Source: Marsupella aquatica
Taxonomy: Eukaryota > Marchantiophyta
Reading direction: 5' to 3'
DNA length: 64,000 bases
NCBI GenBank assembly: GCA_973895155.1
Contig: OZ316899.1
Location: 7,502,001-7,566,000, forward strand
The notes under the pieces are model-generated. The model was given only the letters and a program-made list of their open reading frames with translations. It was not told where the DNA came from and did not search any database. Positions 23,448 through 33,820 of the stretch are shown here, in pieces. The translations under genes and the position numbers were made by a program. The stretch's first letter is position 1. Each line of letters starts with the position of its first letter.

Positions 23448-26230
23448 TGGAGCAGAGGAAGATGTTGTCGGATGACCAGTTCAGGTCATTTCCAGGGCCT
23501 TCCACTAAGAATGGGTTCTTCAGGAATCAATGTACAAACTCGCATATAGGGCAGCTGATTGATTTCCTGAGCGTCACGTTGCATTGTACCTTGCCGAGAG
23601 CAGAAATCGGCAAAGCCCAAGTATTTTTGGTGGAGAATATCGATTCAAGCCGAGACTACAATGGCTATCTCTTAATGCAGTTGAAGAAGGCATTGAATGA
23701 AGAGAAGTTGAGTATTGGGGAAGGAGCGGTATCCAGACTAGGGTACCATCTGCAATTACTTTGACAATATGCAAGAAGCCAGTTTTTTGCACCAGTGTTG
23801 CCTATACAGGAGCGGATGCCGATCACTACACCACTTGAGGAGATGGGGGAGGACGAGCAGTCCCTGAACAAGCGACGGCAAGAGAAGAAGTCGGCAATAC
23901 AGGCAATCCAAGGATGGGAGAATTCCCCTCTCAAGGAACCAGAGGTGGTAACATATGATGTGGTGAGAAATCTGCTGCGACGGCCTACTCATAATAACCC
24001 ATATGCAGGTATTCAACTGGTAGAGAGGAAGATGAATGCCGAAGAAAGAAAGAAATGAGATGAGCAAATGGATTCGAAGTCAAAAGGTGGAAGCCCAGGC
24101 TGAAGTCCGGAGAGGCCAGTCCTTAGAGCTTCTAGCCGAGGCTGAAGTCCACAGAGGCCAGTCCTTAGAGCTTCGAGCCGAGGCCGAAGTCCGGAGAGGC
24201 CAGTCCTTAGAGCTTCTAGCCCAGGCCGAAGTTTGGAGAGGCCAGTCCTTAGAGCTTCTAGCCGAGGCTGAAGTCCAGAGAGGCCAGTCCTTAGAGCTTC
24301 TAGCCGAGGCCAAAGTCCAGAGAGGCCAGTCCTTAGAGCTTCTAGCCGGGCCCGAGTGGAGGGACCGGTGGAGGTAAATCAACCAGTGGCAGCCCAACAA
24401 TACTCAGAGGAGGAGATTGGGGGCTTTGCAGAAGAGGCCGGCATGCTCAGTAGTCAGGTTAATGTGGATGACTACGACGATGATTCTGTCGATCATGGGG
24501 AGAGACCGGTGCCGGGAGTGAGAACGTTGGGAAGGTTTTGTAGAAGACTTCCCTCAGTCTTTTATGGCAAGCCAGAGGATCAAAAAACCCCAGAGTCTCC
24601 TCCACCGGACGTGACACCATTGGAATTTGACCGAATGAAGGAAGCCGAGCCAGGTCTGAAGGAGAAACTCGACGAGTGGAGGGCCCGAAATGACATGCAG
24701 GAACGACAGCTACGAGGCGGTGATTGGCCGGAGGAAATAAGACGGCTTAGTGAGAAGCAGGTTGAACCTCTCACTGACTTTGATCAATTACGGGCAGAAG
24801 CCTGGGAGAAACGGCCTTGTTGGCAGATGCCAGTATCACCTGGCAAGTCAAAATATGCCAGGGATCGGGCTAGGGAGTATGGAGACATGTGTGGACTGCT
24901 AGCCTTAGAAATTTTCGGCAATGAGTTAGAATCCGGACCATTTCTTAGAAAGGAAATGGCTCACCAAACAAGGTTGGAGGAGGCAATGACGTTGGAGCGA
25001 TTAAAGAAAGAAGAGGTAATCGCTCGGCTTCGCTCCATGGAAGCCAAAGTTGCTAAGACAAAGTCTGATCAACCAACTTAGCAGGATCTCTTGGCTGAGC
25101 AACAGGAATTGGAAGTGGCGAACAACCAATTGGAAAACTACCAGCAGATCAAGGAAAAATTGACGAAGGTAGAGCTGGAGTTAGCCGATTCAAAAGCAGA
25201 GGTACAGGGTCTAAATTGCCAAGTTGAGAGGCTCAGAAAGATGGCTAAGGAGCAGGCCACCCAGAGCGAGAAGGCCTTGGTAGAAGCCCAAAGGAAGTAT
25301 GACAAGTTACTCGACCGGTTGGAGGCCATGCGTGAGAAGCATGAGGACGCCATTTGCACAGCGGCCAATGATCACCTAAGCCGAGTCCAACAGATACGCA
25401 AGGAGCTTCAGGAGGAGCTAATCAGGACAAAGCAGGCATGGATGGACGAGGTCATAAAGCTGGAAAGCATCAACGATTCCCAAAGAACCGCTTTGGATAA
25501 GTAGGAGTTTGAGATTGTGCAGATCTTAAACGAGGAGCTCAAGACGGCCAAAGAAGAGGCGCACCGGCTTAATGAGGAGGTTGAGGATTTATCCCAAGAG
25601 CTGGAGGAGGCCAAAGACAAGATGATCGGCTTGCAAAGGCATGCAGATAATCAAACAGAGAAGTTGCAAAAGTATGCCGAAGCCAAGCACGAATCACCAA
25701 CTGGACGGGCTCCCGCTAGTGGCGTGGTCGCCGGGAATACTGAGGTGCCAAAGCCGACATCTATATTGTTAAGAGTAACTGGGGGTAAGGCAATACAGTT
25801 GGTTGCAGATCTGGCCAAAACATTCATGGGGCCAGTAGGTACTTATGGGGTACCTCTCAAAGCCACGCCAGAAGAGGTTGAGAGTATGGCCGCCCACATT
25901 TGTGGGACTGTTGCTACAAAGGCAGCCGTGGTAGAGATAAGTAATGCCGATGAACTTGGAGCTGCGGTAACAGGTTCAGACACTGGTACAGCCACCATGG
26001 ACTACCAGAATGTGAAGCCGTGGAAGATCAATACAGAACGTATTGGAGAGCAGGCTTGGATTGAGGAAGTGAAGGCCAACGCTATCCAAGCCGTTTCCCA
26101 AGAGGATGCCGATGCCGCTGCCGATGCCGGGGCCGACAAACCAGAACCCAAAGTTAAAGGGATCAAGCCGGAGCCGATGGTAGGAGAAGGCGTAGAGTCA
26201 GAAGATTCGGGCTTACCCCCGATCATCTAA
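23448..26230 (+). pseudogene. LTR-encoded ORF remnant in B 3' LTR
   Basis: Segments: mobile-domain end to a TGA at 23762; linker 23795-24058 ending in TGA; repeat region; 24356-25081 (GERPVPGVRT, YARDRAREYGDMCG, start of coiled coil) ending in TAG; 25091-25504 coiled coil; 25517-26230 coiled-coil end and C-terminal domain ending SEDSGLPPII. It has fewer stops than the 5' LTR copy, and several stops in the two copies differ, so they arose after insertion. At its left end it is in frame with integrase. Confidence 0.7.
24099..24350 (+). repeat. 42-bp minisatellite, 6 units, inside the LTR ORF
   Basis: Six 42-bp units (252 bp) of the same repeat as 14368-14493. The doubled copy number between two LTRs of one element shows expansion or contraction after, or during, insertion. 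Confidence 0.9.
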
Positions 26231-27810
26231 CAATTAAGGAGGGCCAGTCATCGGTTGGAAGGAGGACGTGGCGGTAGGAGAAGGGCTTGGGCCAGAAGGG
26301 CGCGGCCGTTGTAGGATGGGATAGGGCAAGTAGCGCCCTGTCGGCTTAGGCAGTATTAGATGCTCGGTTCCCACAGGGTTTCGGGCTAGTCAAGTTTTTT
26401 AGGTGATAGTTTTTTTAGTTGGATTATTGCGGTGGAAGGCCGTGAGTTGTGGTTAGGATTTCCGCCTTTTCCCCTGAATGCGCTGCAAGGATAAAAACCT
26501 GGGCAGCGTGGCTCGGGGAGCTTTTTCTTAGTCAAGACTCTAGTGTAAAGTCAGTATTGCTAGCATACAGCTCTCGGCTAAATCTAGACCGCAGATTATC
26601 AGTAAACCACAAATTTCCATTTTTGTGCAATTGTTTGAATTGAGTTGGCCTTGTTGCCTAGTTCGCAGATTCTTGCAATCATGGCGTTGTGTGTTGTGAT
26701 ACTTGTCACTTGATCAATTTGAGTCGGTTAGAGCGATATTGTGAAGCTATACGATCGCATTGTCTCGATTGGAGACTGCCAAACCAAACTCTGAGAGAAA
26801 AGTGAGGATTGAGAGTGTTTTGTTGGTTAAAGTGTGGGTTGAGTCGGTCTGAGAAAAACCTTTAGCCGGCTTAAGAGATTAAGCCGTAGAGGTACATTCT
26901 GGGGGCGGAATACAAACATACCCGACAAAGTCAATTGAGAATTAGGTGTCACAGCAATGCACAATTAGCAAGCCCAGTGAAAGAATGGGTCCAGCATAGT
27001 GTGGATCGAGAGTAGATCGCATTTCCAAGCCAAATGGTAGCCAAACCACCATAAGCCGACCATAAGTAGGGGTTTATTGCCAGAGGCGGATGGTTCTTGG
27101 GGTTAGAGGTGTTGGGAAATGCGCCACACCCCTCAAGACTCAGGGGGAGTGTGCACATACATTGGGCTGCCAGAAAGACAACACAGCTCCCTGGAGAATA
27201 TGGCAACGACATTACCTCCAAGACGGCCACCACAACAGTAGCCAGCATACCACTCATCGACAGCACACCTCACCGAACAACCAATGAATGTCCATCAGCC
27301 CACCCATCAGAAGACCACCACTTCCGTAGAATCCAAGACTCACTGATATGCTGATAGAACCAACTCCACCAAAGCAGATAACAACTCTCAACGCGCAAAT
27401 ACGACCAATGCAACACCTTGGTGACAACCCAATCGCGACATAACTCCACTGAGGCCCAGAGCCAACCAGAGCTACTTGATCATACATCCACACCGCACTA
27501 TCCCGACCTTCTCGACAACAACGACAAATCTCCACTTTGCCCATACACATTTTTCCCGTTCAGAACCCACTACCTCCTCCTCTATATACACTTACACACC
27601 AAGCGACTGGATCCAATAACCTAAACCTCACACACCCGTATCGACCCACGAAGGATCACCTTTGAACAATTACAAGCAACTTTTAGACAAAGACAATTCA
27701 TTAGGGCACACATAGCACTATTAGGATTAACCAATCTAGAATACAATAGTCAAACTCATGACATTAAATTTACTTAGATCACCCGATTCAACTAAGGGAA
27801 TTAAAGGGAC

Positions 27811-27875
27811 AGGTGGTAATACTTTTTCCTCCCACAGGAAAGGAGGGGAGGTTTTAATGAGGTTACACCCCACCT
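27811..27875 (+). promoter_or_regulatory. Copia 3' UTR conserved motif with hairpin, element F
   Basis: AGGTGGTAATACTTTTTCCT, a CCTCCC...GGGGAGG stem-loop, then GAGGTTTTAATGAGGTTAC. It recurs in C, G and H at the same place upstream of the PPT, and resembles the ACTCTTTTTCC...AGGTTTTTAAYGAGG block common near plant copia 3' ends. Role unknown; possibly RNA processing or packaging. Confidence 0.6.
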
Positions 27876-27998
27876 TTTAACATATTATACCCCCATAATA
27901 CCATAGAATAGCAAACTACTTAATTTTTCCATAGATAATTAAGGTAGACTTTAGATGTCTGCATCTTTTATACAACAAAAGATGCATCCAAGGGGGAG

Positions 27999-28144
27999 TG
28001 TTGCAACCCCTAGGACAAGTCTACCTAAGGTTAGGACTAGACCCCTAACCCATGGCAGTTACACCACCAACCACCTAGACAACCACCTATGTATATGAAG
28101 GGATTGGATGAGTAAAGAAGTTGGAGTTATTGTGATGTTGAACA
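27999..28144 (+). repeat. Copia F 3' LTR (146 bp)
   Basis: It begins TGTTGCAACCCCTAGGACAA and ends GATGTTGAACA. It is nearly the same sequence as the G LTRs at 42605-42750 and 61946-62090 in reverse orientation, so F and G are one family. Confidence 0.88.
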
Positions 28145-28265
28145 TAAAGGAATATTTTTTTTGTTAAGACCGGTATGGTTTTAACAACGAAATACCACTT
28201 TGGGGATAGTTCACTCTTGTAAAGGACGCCCTGAGTAATTTGGGATGAGAAACAAAGGATGCTTA
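28145..28265. other. Unassigned DNA between copia F and copia C
   Basis: This 121 bp shows no frame or repeat. Its last five bases, GCTTA (28261-28265), are the left TSD of element C. Confidence 0.6.
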
Positions 28266-28454
28266 TGTTAGAATATATTTAACCCTTAGTCCATATGATG
28301 ATACAAAGAGGTATGCAATACCTAGATATAAAGAGACACAAGACTAGGAGAGGGTAGTTACAACTACCCCAATGTACAATATAAGATAAGCCACATTGGC
28401 TTAAGAGAAATTCAATCATCTTTTGTTGGTGTATGTATATTTCATAGTTTAACA
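28266..28454 (+). repeat. Copia C 5' LTR (189 bp)
   Basis: TGTTAGAATATATTTAACCC to TTCATAGTTTAACA, immediately followed by the PBS-like CGTTATCAGCAC. It is as long as the 3' LTR and appears identical to it. Confidence 0.95.
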
Positions 28455-28470
28455 CGTTATCAGCACATGA
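28455..28470 (+). promoter_or_regulatory. Putative primer-binding region, copia C
   Basis: CGTTATCAGCACATGA follows the 5' LTR directly. The same CGTTATCAGCACG follows the G 5' LTR on the - strand at 61931-61945. Its position marks it as the PBS; I do not assign the tRNA. Confidence 0.55.
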
Positions 28471-28612
28471 ATTTGCTCCTCCAACAACTCTCGAGCTACT
28501 CATAGGCCTCTTGTGAATTTTTTCCCTGTTCATGTGAACGAAGCATCGAACGAAATTCCCCAAGACACATTTCTTTTCTGTCGCCAAGTACACCACAAAA
28601 ATTTTGTCGACT

Positions 28613-29500
28613 ATGACAACATTGGAGAAGCTCCAATTCCCATTGCTCGCAACAGATGGCGACAATTATTTATCTTGGGCACAGAATACAGAAATTGTTC
28701 TCAACATGAAAGGCCTCGGCGACATTATCTTAGCAGATATCAATGGCACATTACAACAAAAGGCTCAGGCAATGTATATCATTCGCCATCACCTCTCTGC
28801 CAAACTACAACTTGAATACCTTACAGAGTTTAATCCCCAAGCCCTATGGGACGCTCTCAAATTGAGGTTCGACCATCTGCGTCTAATTTCCCTACCATCT
28901 GCACGAAATGAATGGATTCATTTACGAGTTCTAGACTACCCTACAATTGCCAAATTCAATAGCACCTTATTTCGGATAACTGCTCAGCTAACAGCCTGCG
29001 GCGAACCAATCGATGAAGCAGCAAAGATCGAGAAGACTCTTTCTACATTCTCGGCAGCAAACATGCAGTTATCGCAGATTTATAGACAACGCCATTTCAC
29101 CCAATTCTCAGATTTGATTGCAGTCATGCTCCTGGCTGAAAAGAATGACCTCCTCCTTTTGAGGAACTCTCGCGAGTGACCACCAGGCACACTTCCTAAA
29201 CCGGAAATACAATTCACGAATACCAATAGAGGTAATTGCTCTTACAATCGACCCCGTGGCCAATTTAAAGGCAATCCAAGTCGTTTTAATAAATTCCACA
29301 AGAGACAACAATTTCGCACAGACAAAGGCAAAATCTCCAAGCCTCCCATGAATTCTTGGTATCGTAACCCCAACCATATGTCAAATAAACCTACACAGAA
29401 TTATCCCACAAATAATCAGCCCAAGTGTTTCCGTTGCGGTGGGACAGGGCATATCCAAAAGAATTGCAGAGTTCAAGCTCACCTAGTCAAACTATACCAG
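28613..29500 (+). pseudogene. gag: Copia C gag
   Basis: The first ATG is at 28613 (MTTLEKLQFPLL). The N-terminal region (GDNYLSWAQNTEIVL) and central gag segment (ALWDALKLRFDH, QLTACGEPIDEAAKIEKTLSTF) are typical of plant copia gag. One TGA at 29177 interrupts the frame, which then continues in the same phase through an Arg/Asn/Gln-rich stretch to the knuckle CFRCGGTGHIQKNC at about 29428 and on into protease. The capsid-like protein would package genomic RNA in the cytoplasm. Confidence 0.88.
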
Positions 29501-30840
29501 GCCACCCTCACAACATCCAACACCTTAACAGCCGCACATCACTTGGAGATCGATGACGATCTCTCCAAATACACGCTTGCACCTCCCCCACCAGAGGTTC
29601 ATATAGTATCACATGAAGTGAATGACACATCTCTCGCCGGTGCTGATATTTGCATTCTTGACAGCGGCACTTCTCACTCAATCCTAAAAGACAAATGTTA
29701 TTTCCAGCACATATACCCATCAAATAGACCTGTGACTACTATCACAGGTATAAACCAATTAGAGGAAGGCCATGGACCTGCCCAACTTACCCTTCCTCAA
29801 GGCACAACCATTAAAATTGCATCTGCCATATATGCCCCACTCGCGACACGGAACTTACTAAGTTTCCATGATGTCCGCCAAAACAATCTCCATATACACT
29901 CTGCACCCGACAACCACATAAACTCTCTACAGATTTTTCGAGAAACTGCTAATGGCCCTATCACACTAGAGACATTACCACTCCATCCCCCCGGCGTTTA
30001 TGCCACTAAGATCATGTCTTACAATTCCCAACGACAACAATTATCCCCAACAGAATTATGGCATATCCACCTCGGCCACCCAGGCCCAGAGATGTACCAT
30101 AAAATTATTAAGAACACCATTGGCATACCAAAAGGAGTACACCCATCCACAAAGTTAGACACTTGCATCCCCTGTGCACAAGGCAAATTTATCACTCATC
30201 CAGCTTCCACTAAGAACACCTATCAAATCCCTGACTTCCTCTCACAGATCAATGTGGACGTCTGCGGACCTATTGATCCACCGAGTGGACCATTTAGGTT
30301 TTTCCTAGTAATGATATGCTCCTCAACCAAATGGTCCTCTGTTTCTTTAATTTCCACAAGAAACCTTGTCTTTGCCAGACTGCTAACATAGCTTATACGT
30401 CTTCGCACTCAATTCCCTGACTCACCTACCAAAATAATTTGAATTGATAATGCTGGTGAATTTACATCACCAGCATTCGATGACTTCTGTCAAATCCTGG
30501 GCATCACAATTCAATACGTTTCCAGAATGGTACTGCAGAGGCATTAATAAAACGTTTACAGATGATCTCAAGACCTATGCTATTACAGACACAACTCCCA
30601 CTTACAGCCTGGGGACATGCTATACTCCATGGCGATGCACTACTGCGATATAGACCATCGGCTTTTAATATTTACACACCACACCAACTAGCATATGGCT
30701 CTATACCAGATATTACACACCTGAAAGTGTTTGGCTGCCTTGTTCTAGTACCCATTCTTGGCCCCAAGCACACCAAGATGGGACCACAGCGTTGACGTGG
30801 CATCTATGTTGGCTACGACTCTCCCTCGATAATAAGGTAT
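29501..30840 (+). pseudogene. Copia C protease and integrase
   Basis: The retropepsin motif ILDSGTSHSILKD is at about 29654. The GAG-pre-integrase HHCC (LWHIHLGHPG, DTCIPCAQGK) lies around 30060-30190. Integrase has the first D in NVDVCGPI, the second in IDNAGEF (about 30446) and E in NGTAEALIKRL (about 30525). Stops occur at 30389 and 30439. A short deletion before NGTAEAL removes the expected residues and changes frame. The typical copia VPYxLxPH-like C-terminal region (YRPSAFNIYTPHQLAYG, GCLVLVPILGPK) follows to a TGA at 30793. Confidence 0.88.
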
Positions 30841-31866
30841 CTCGAACCCACCACTGCTGATGTGTTTCAAGCTTGATACCAGGACTGTAAATTCTGTGAA
30901 GAAATCTTCCCACCACTTCTAACTCCAACACAACTCTCCAAACAGCCTGTCTCAACACACACATTAGAATGGACAACAAAGGATCCATTCTGGAATGATC
31001 CTCGTACTCAATTGACAAACGATGAAGTGAAACGCATTCTGAATCTCCATCAAATTATGGAGAAAATACCTGACGCATTTAATGATGCTACAAATGTAAC
31101 GAAATCACATATAGATGCAACCAATACTCCTGCAAGAATTCATATACCAGATACTCGAGCCACAGACCTCGCTCCCAAGGCTAAGCGAGGCAGACCTTCA
31201 GGTTCCAAAGACTCTAGACCACGGCAGAAGACACTTGTATCAACACATTTATCCTTACAATTACCGCCAATCATACAGGATGAGAATGAAGAAATATCCA
31301 TCCACTATATGCATACTGGACATTTATGGCATCAAAATTTAATTGAACCAGATGAGCATTTTGCTTTCCTTATATCCCAGGATATAACTAAAGATTTACC
31401 AGACCCTTGGACAATTAAAGAAGCACAACAACGACCAGACTGGCCCAAATGGAACTCTGCTATTAACTCCGAGCTTGATTCTCTGATATCTCGCCAAGTT
31501 TTTGGAGAACTCCGAGTCGTCCCTGCTGCACAACACCTAACTGGGTATAGGATTATATTGATACGCAAACATAATGCCGCAGGTGAAGTAATCCGCTACA
31601 AAGCCAGACTTGTGGCTAGAGGCTTACTCATTCACCGGTCATGGACTCCATTACCTACCGATATCTGATTGCTTTTGCCCTCACACATCAAATTCGTATG
31701 CATCTTATGGACGTGGTAACTGCTTACCTTTACGGTATACTTGATACTGACATACAAATGCAAGCTCCACCTGAATTAATTCAGAGGTAATTTTCCACAT
31801 TAAGGGGGAGCATACAACCTCCCCAACCCCGGACCTAAAGTCGGGTATTGATAAGATTGTCCCTAC
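30841..31866 (+). pseudogene. Copia C integrase end and RT N-terminal half
   Basis: 31012-31668 is open and holds the integrase-RT linker (KRGRPSGSKD) and RT start (SELDSLISRQVFGEL, LTGYRIILIRKHNAAGEVIRYKARLVARG). An indel at about 31625 changes frame to MDSITYRYLIAFAL...AYLYGILDTDIQMQAPPEL. A frame break near 31790 precedes a polypurine tract, and at 31866 element D interrupts. The last five bases, CCTAC, are the D TSD. Confidence 0.85.
31798..31810 (+). promoter_or_regulatory. Internal polypurine tract in copia C RT
   Basis: CATTAAGGGGGAG contains the same AAGGGGGAG core as the 3' PPT at 40102-40110. G and H carry CATTCAGGGGGAG or similar at the matching RT position. It may be a central PPT, or simply conserved coding for H-I-K/Q-G-E. 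Confidence 0.4.
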
Positions 31867-31867
31867 T

Positions 31868-31927
31868 GTCGTATAGTGCTAAGTATCAAAAGTGACTCTC
31901 CTCACCTAAAACCAGGGTTTCGATCCC
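31868..31927 (+). other. tRNA-Asp-like sequence at the LTR edge (D 3' LTR)
   Basis: GTCGTATAGTGCTAAGTAT matches the start of plant tRNA-Asp(GUC), as I remember it, with six bases missing and one change. GGGTTTCGATCCC at 31915-31927 matches its T-arm/B box with one extra T. Spacing between the two parts is close to that of the tRNA. It is not a functional tRNA gene. It recurs at 36997-37056. Confidence 0.5.
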
Positions 31928-32819
31928 TTTAAGAACAGATTTCAGAATGAATTGTATAACTTTTATCACTCCGAGTGATTTAGAGTCTTGAGCTCTATGT
32001 TGACTTCACTTCTCAATAAAAAAAATCGAATAAACAAACAACAAAGTAACTGAACTTCTGATTTATGAATTAGAGAAGAAATGAGTAAGGATTTAGAGAC
32101 TACAAGCTACTGCCACTCCTTCAGAAAGGATTTGGGCTCAGTATAGACATGAAATCTATCTCATAATTCATCCATCTCACTCTTCAAAACACAAAGGTTA
32201 ATGATAATGGAATTCTCAATCTGATGAAGCAGAAGCTTTCTGATTGCAAATGAATGATATGATTTAAAATGCCGTCAACATGGTTTGACATCAGCGATAC
32301 GCAATTCAGTCAAACTCTAAACCATATTCCAGAATCAAAGCAACAGTACTAACTACTCTGAGAATCAGAATTTACTTCTCATTTATCATTAACTATTCTT
32401 GAATTGGCTAGCGAATCCCGACTCTGCAAGCAAGCCTAGCAGTGAATTCAATACGAGTTTCAGAAATCTGCAACTGAATTCAATCACCACAGGAATCTCT
32501 TGAATTCAATCTTAACTTCAATCAATATAGCTTTACTTCCATACAAAACACTCACAGCATGCCTTGTTACAATGGAAGGAGGAGAAAACTATTCAGAAGA
32601 CTCAATTCTGAATACAGTATTAACTCTATTTCTCTCTACTTCAAATGAGCATTCTACTCTGTCTTATAAGTGCTGGAATCCTAAAATGGAGGAGGTAAGA
32701 ACAGTCGTGCCTTTCCAAGCTTAAAACTAAACAAGGGAGAAGCACAGCATAAGTACTTCAACAAGGGTGGTAGAATACTACTTTACTAGTAATCTACTTC
32801 AAAAACTAAGTGTTGAGCG

Positions 32820-33085
32820 GACGCTGCTAGAAGCGTCGGGAGAATCTGGACGCTGCTAGAAGCGTCTTAAGTAAAACCAACGGACGCTGCTCACACTGCT
32901 CACAGCGTCAATACTAGGGTGGACGCTGCTCACAGCGTCGTGTGTTGAAGCTGACGCTTTCCACAGCGTCGGTCGAAATCCTCATAGAGTCTTGGTGGCG
33001 GTCGGGCACTGCCAAAAGCGTCATGAGGAGGTTGGACGCTTCCGCAGCGTCTTGAGTAAAAGAAACGGGCGCTGGTCACAGCGTC
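32820..33085. repeat. Hairpin array GACGCT...AGCGTC (D 3' LTR)
   Basis: Eight short inverted repeats with stem GACGCT/AGCGTC and a 5-15 base loop (often GCTCAC or GCTAGA), spaced 10-40 bp apart; one or two are degenerate. The copy in the other LTR is at 37949-38214. Related units occur inside the element at 36010-36196. Confidence 0.85.
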
Positions 33086-33331
33086 GGGCAAAGTACACTA
33101 GGAATCGTCAGGAAAGCCGGAGATGTCAAATATTTCTATAAGTGTCCAGAACAAGTAAATGTTGGCCGGAAGGTGTCTAAAGTGTAAGTAAATCTTGTGA
33201 TATGCTAAAAATAAACAAGTTTCCAGAAAAAATTGCAGGGACACCCATACCACATAGCCCTCCACTTAAATTTCGCCGTGTCCCCACAAGACATGACCGA
33301 ATTGAATCAGAAGCGAGTGACATGTTCTTCA

Positions 33332-33808
33332 TTAATAATATTCTGGCTTAATAATCCAAGTAGTGCTCAAAATCATTGACGGGAGTTGGGAGATATCCGA
33401 ATCCAGAATATAAAAATCGAGGTCATGGAATTCTTCTCCGATCTGTATTGGGACTCCTTTAACTCTTCCCCAAAGATTAATGATTCGTCCATCGATTGAT
33501 ATCTGAGCAGATATCGGTTGTACTTCTTGATGAACAAATTGCTGGCACAGTCTGTGGGAGAGGAAATTAATTCGAGAGCCTGGATCAATAACAAAGTGTT
33601 GAATAGCATGTCCTCCCAGTTTGATCTTGCCTTCAAAGGAATGTTGGAAAGCACGGGGTAAAGAATTCCAACAATCCATAGTAGCTTTGATGTCCCACAT
33701 GAGCAGATAAATATCAATTCGAAGGAGAAAGAAGGAAACAATTGCAGGATGCTGCAAAAGTAACGGCTTATATACATATAAATGACAACACCGTTTGATA
33801 TCTCTCAT
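33332..33808 (-). CDS. Element D retropepsin-like small ORF (158 codons)
   Basis: The N-terminal half is hydrophobic with no clear family. The C-terminal half reads GKIKLGGHAIQHFVIDPGS, then NFLSHRLCQQF and VPIQIGEEFHDLDFYILD, the layout of a plant retroelement aspartic protease: D-x-G loop, then hydrophobic strands. The catalytic triplet would be D-P-G instead of D-S/T-G, so activity is doubtful. It starts 12 bases after the 630-codon frame ends, suggesting a gag-then-protease order. Confidence 0.55.
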   Translation of the reverse strand: MRDIKRCCHLYVYKPLLLQHPAIVSFFLLRIDIYLLMWDIKATMDCWNSLPRAFQHSFEGKIKLGGHAIQHFVIDPGSRINFLSHRLCQQFVHQEVQPISAQISIDGRIINLWGRVKGVPIQIGEEFHDLDFYILDSDISQLPSMILSTTWIIKPEYY

Positions 33809-33820
33809 AAATGGTGTCCT

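Larger units (their letters stand above)
13541..27128 (+). mobile_element. Gypsy element B, diverged member of the same giant-LTR family
   Basis: The order is the remaining 5' LTR (13541-17282), PBS, gag-PR, pol, then a truncated 3' LTR (about 23448-27128). Its left part lies beyond element A and off the window. It carries the same PBS, three-knuckle gag, PIDGGSG protease and LTR-encoded frame as A and E, but clearly diverged, so it is a separate subfamily. Both LTR copies end GCGCCACA. To its right is copia F sequence, so B inserted in F. Confidence 0.88.
23448..27128 (+). repeat. Element B 3' LTR, 5' part deleted
   Basis: It starts inside the LTR frame at GTGGAGCAGAGGAAGATGTT, equivalent to about 13720 in the 5' LTR, and ends GCGCCACA at 27128. 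A promoter-like block is at about 26488. No PPT or LTR start remains. Confidence 0.85.
27129..28144 (+). mobile_element. Copia F, 3' terminal remnant
   Basis: 27129-27998 resembles the 3' untranslated region of copia G read on the - strand (shared CACCGAACAACCAATGAATG-type segment and the 3' motif at 27811-27875). It ends with PPT CCAAGGGGGAG and a 146-bp 3' LTR. I see no coding frame in it. The body of F lies left of B and A, outside the window. Confidence 0.8.
31867..33254 (-). repeat. Element D 3' LTR (1388 bp)
   Basis: On the + strand it runs TGTCGTATAGTGCTAAGTAT to CACCCATACCACA. It contains a tRNA-Asp-like edge at 31868-31927 and a hairpin array at 32820-33085. No long frame. Confidence 0.95.

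Noticed and set aside
27136-27152. CAGGGGGAGTGT just right of element B as another PPT/LTR junction
   Set aside because: No LTR sequence follows it; it lies in copia F tail and may be chance or a footprint.
31867-31940. A functional tRNA-Asp gene
   Set aside because: Six bases of the acceptor region are missing, the anticodon arm does not fit, and the A and B boxes carry changes.
32500-32724. Small 74-codon frame in D LTRs as a gene
   Set aside because: It is antisense to the element, low in complexity and without motif; its identity in both LTRs follows from LTR duplication.
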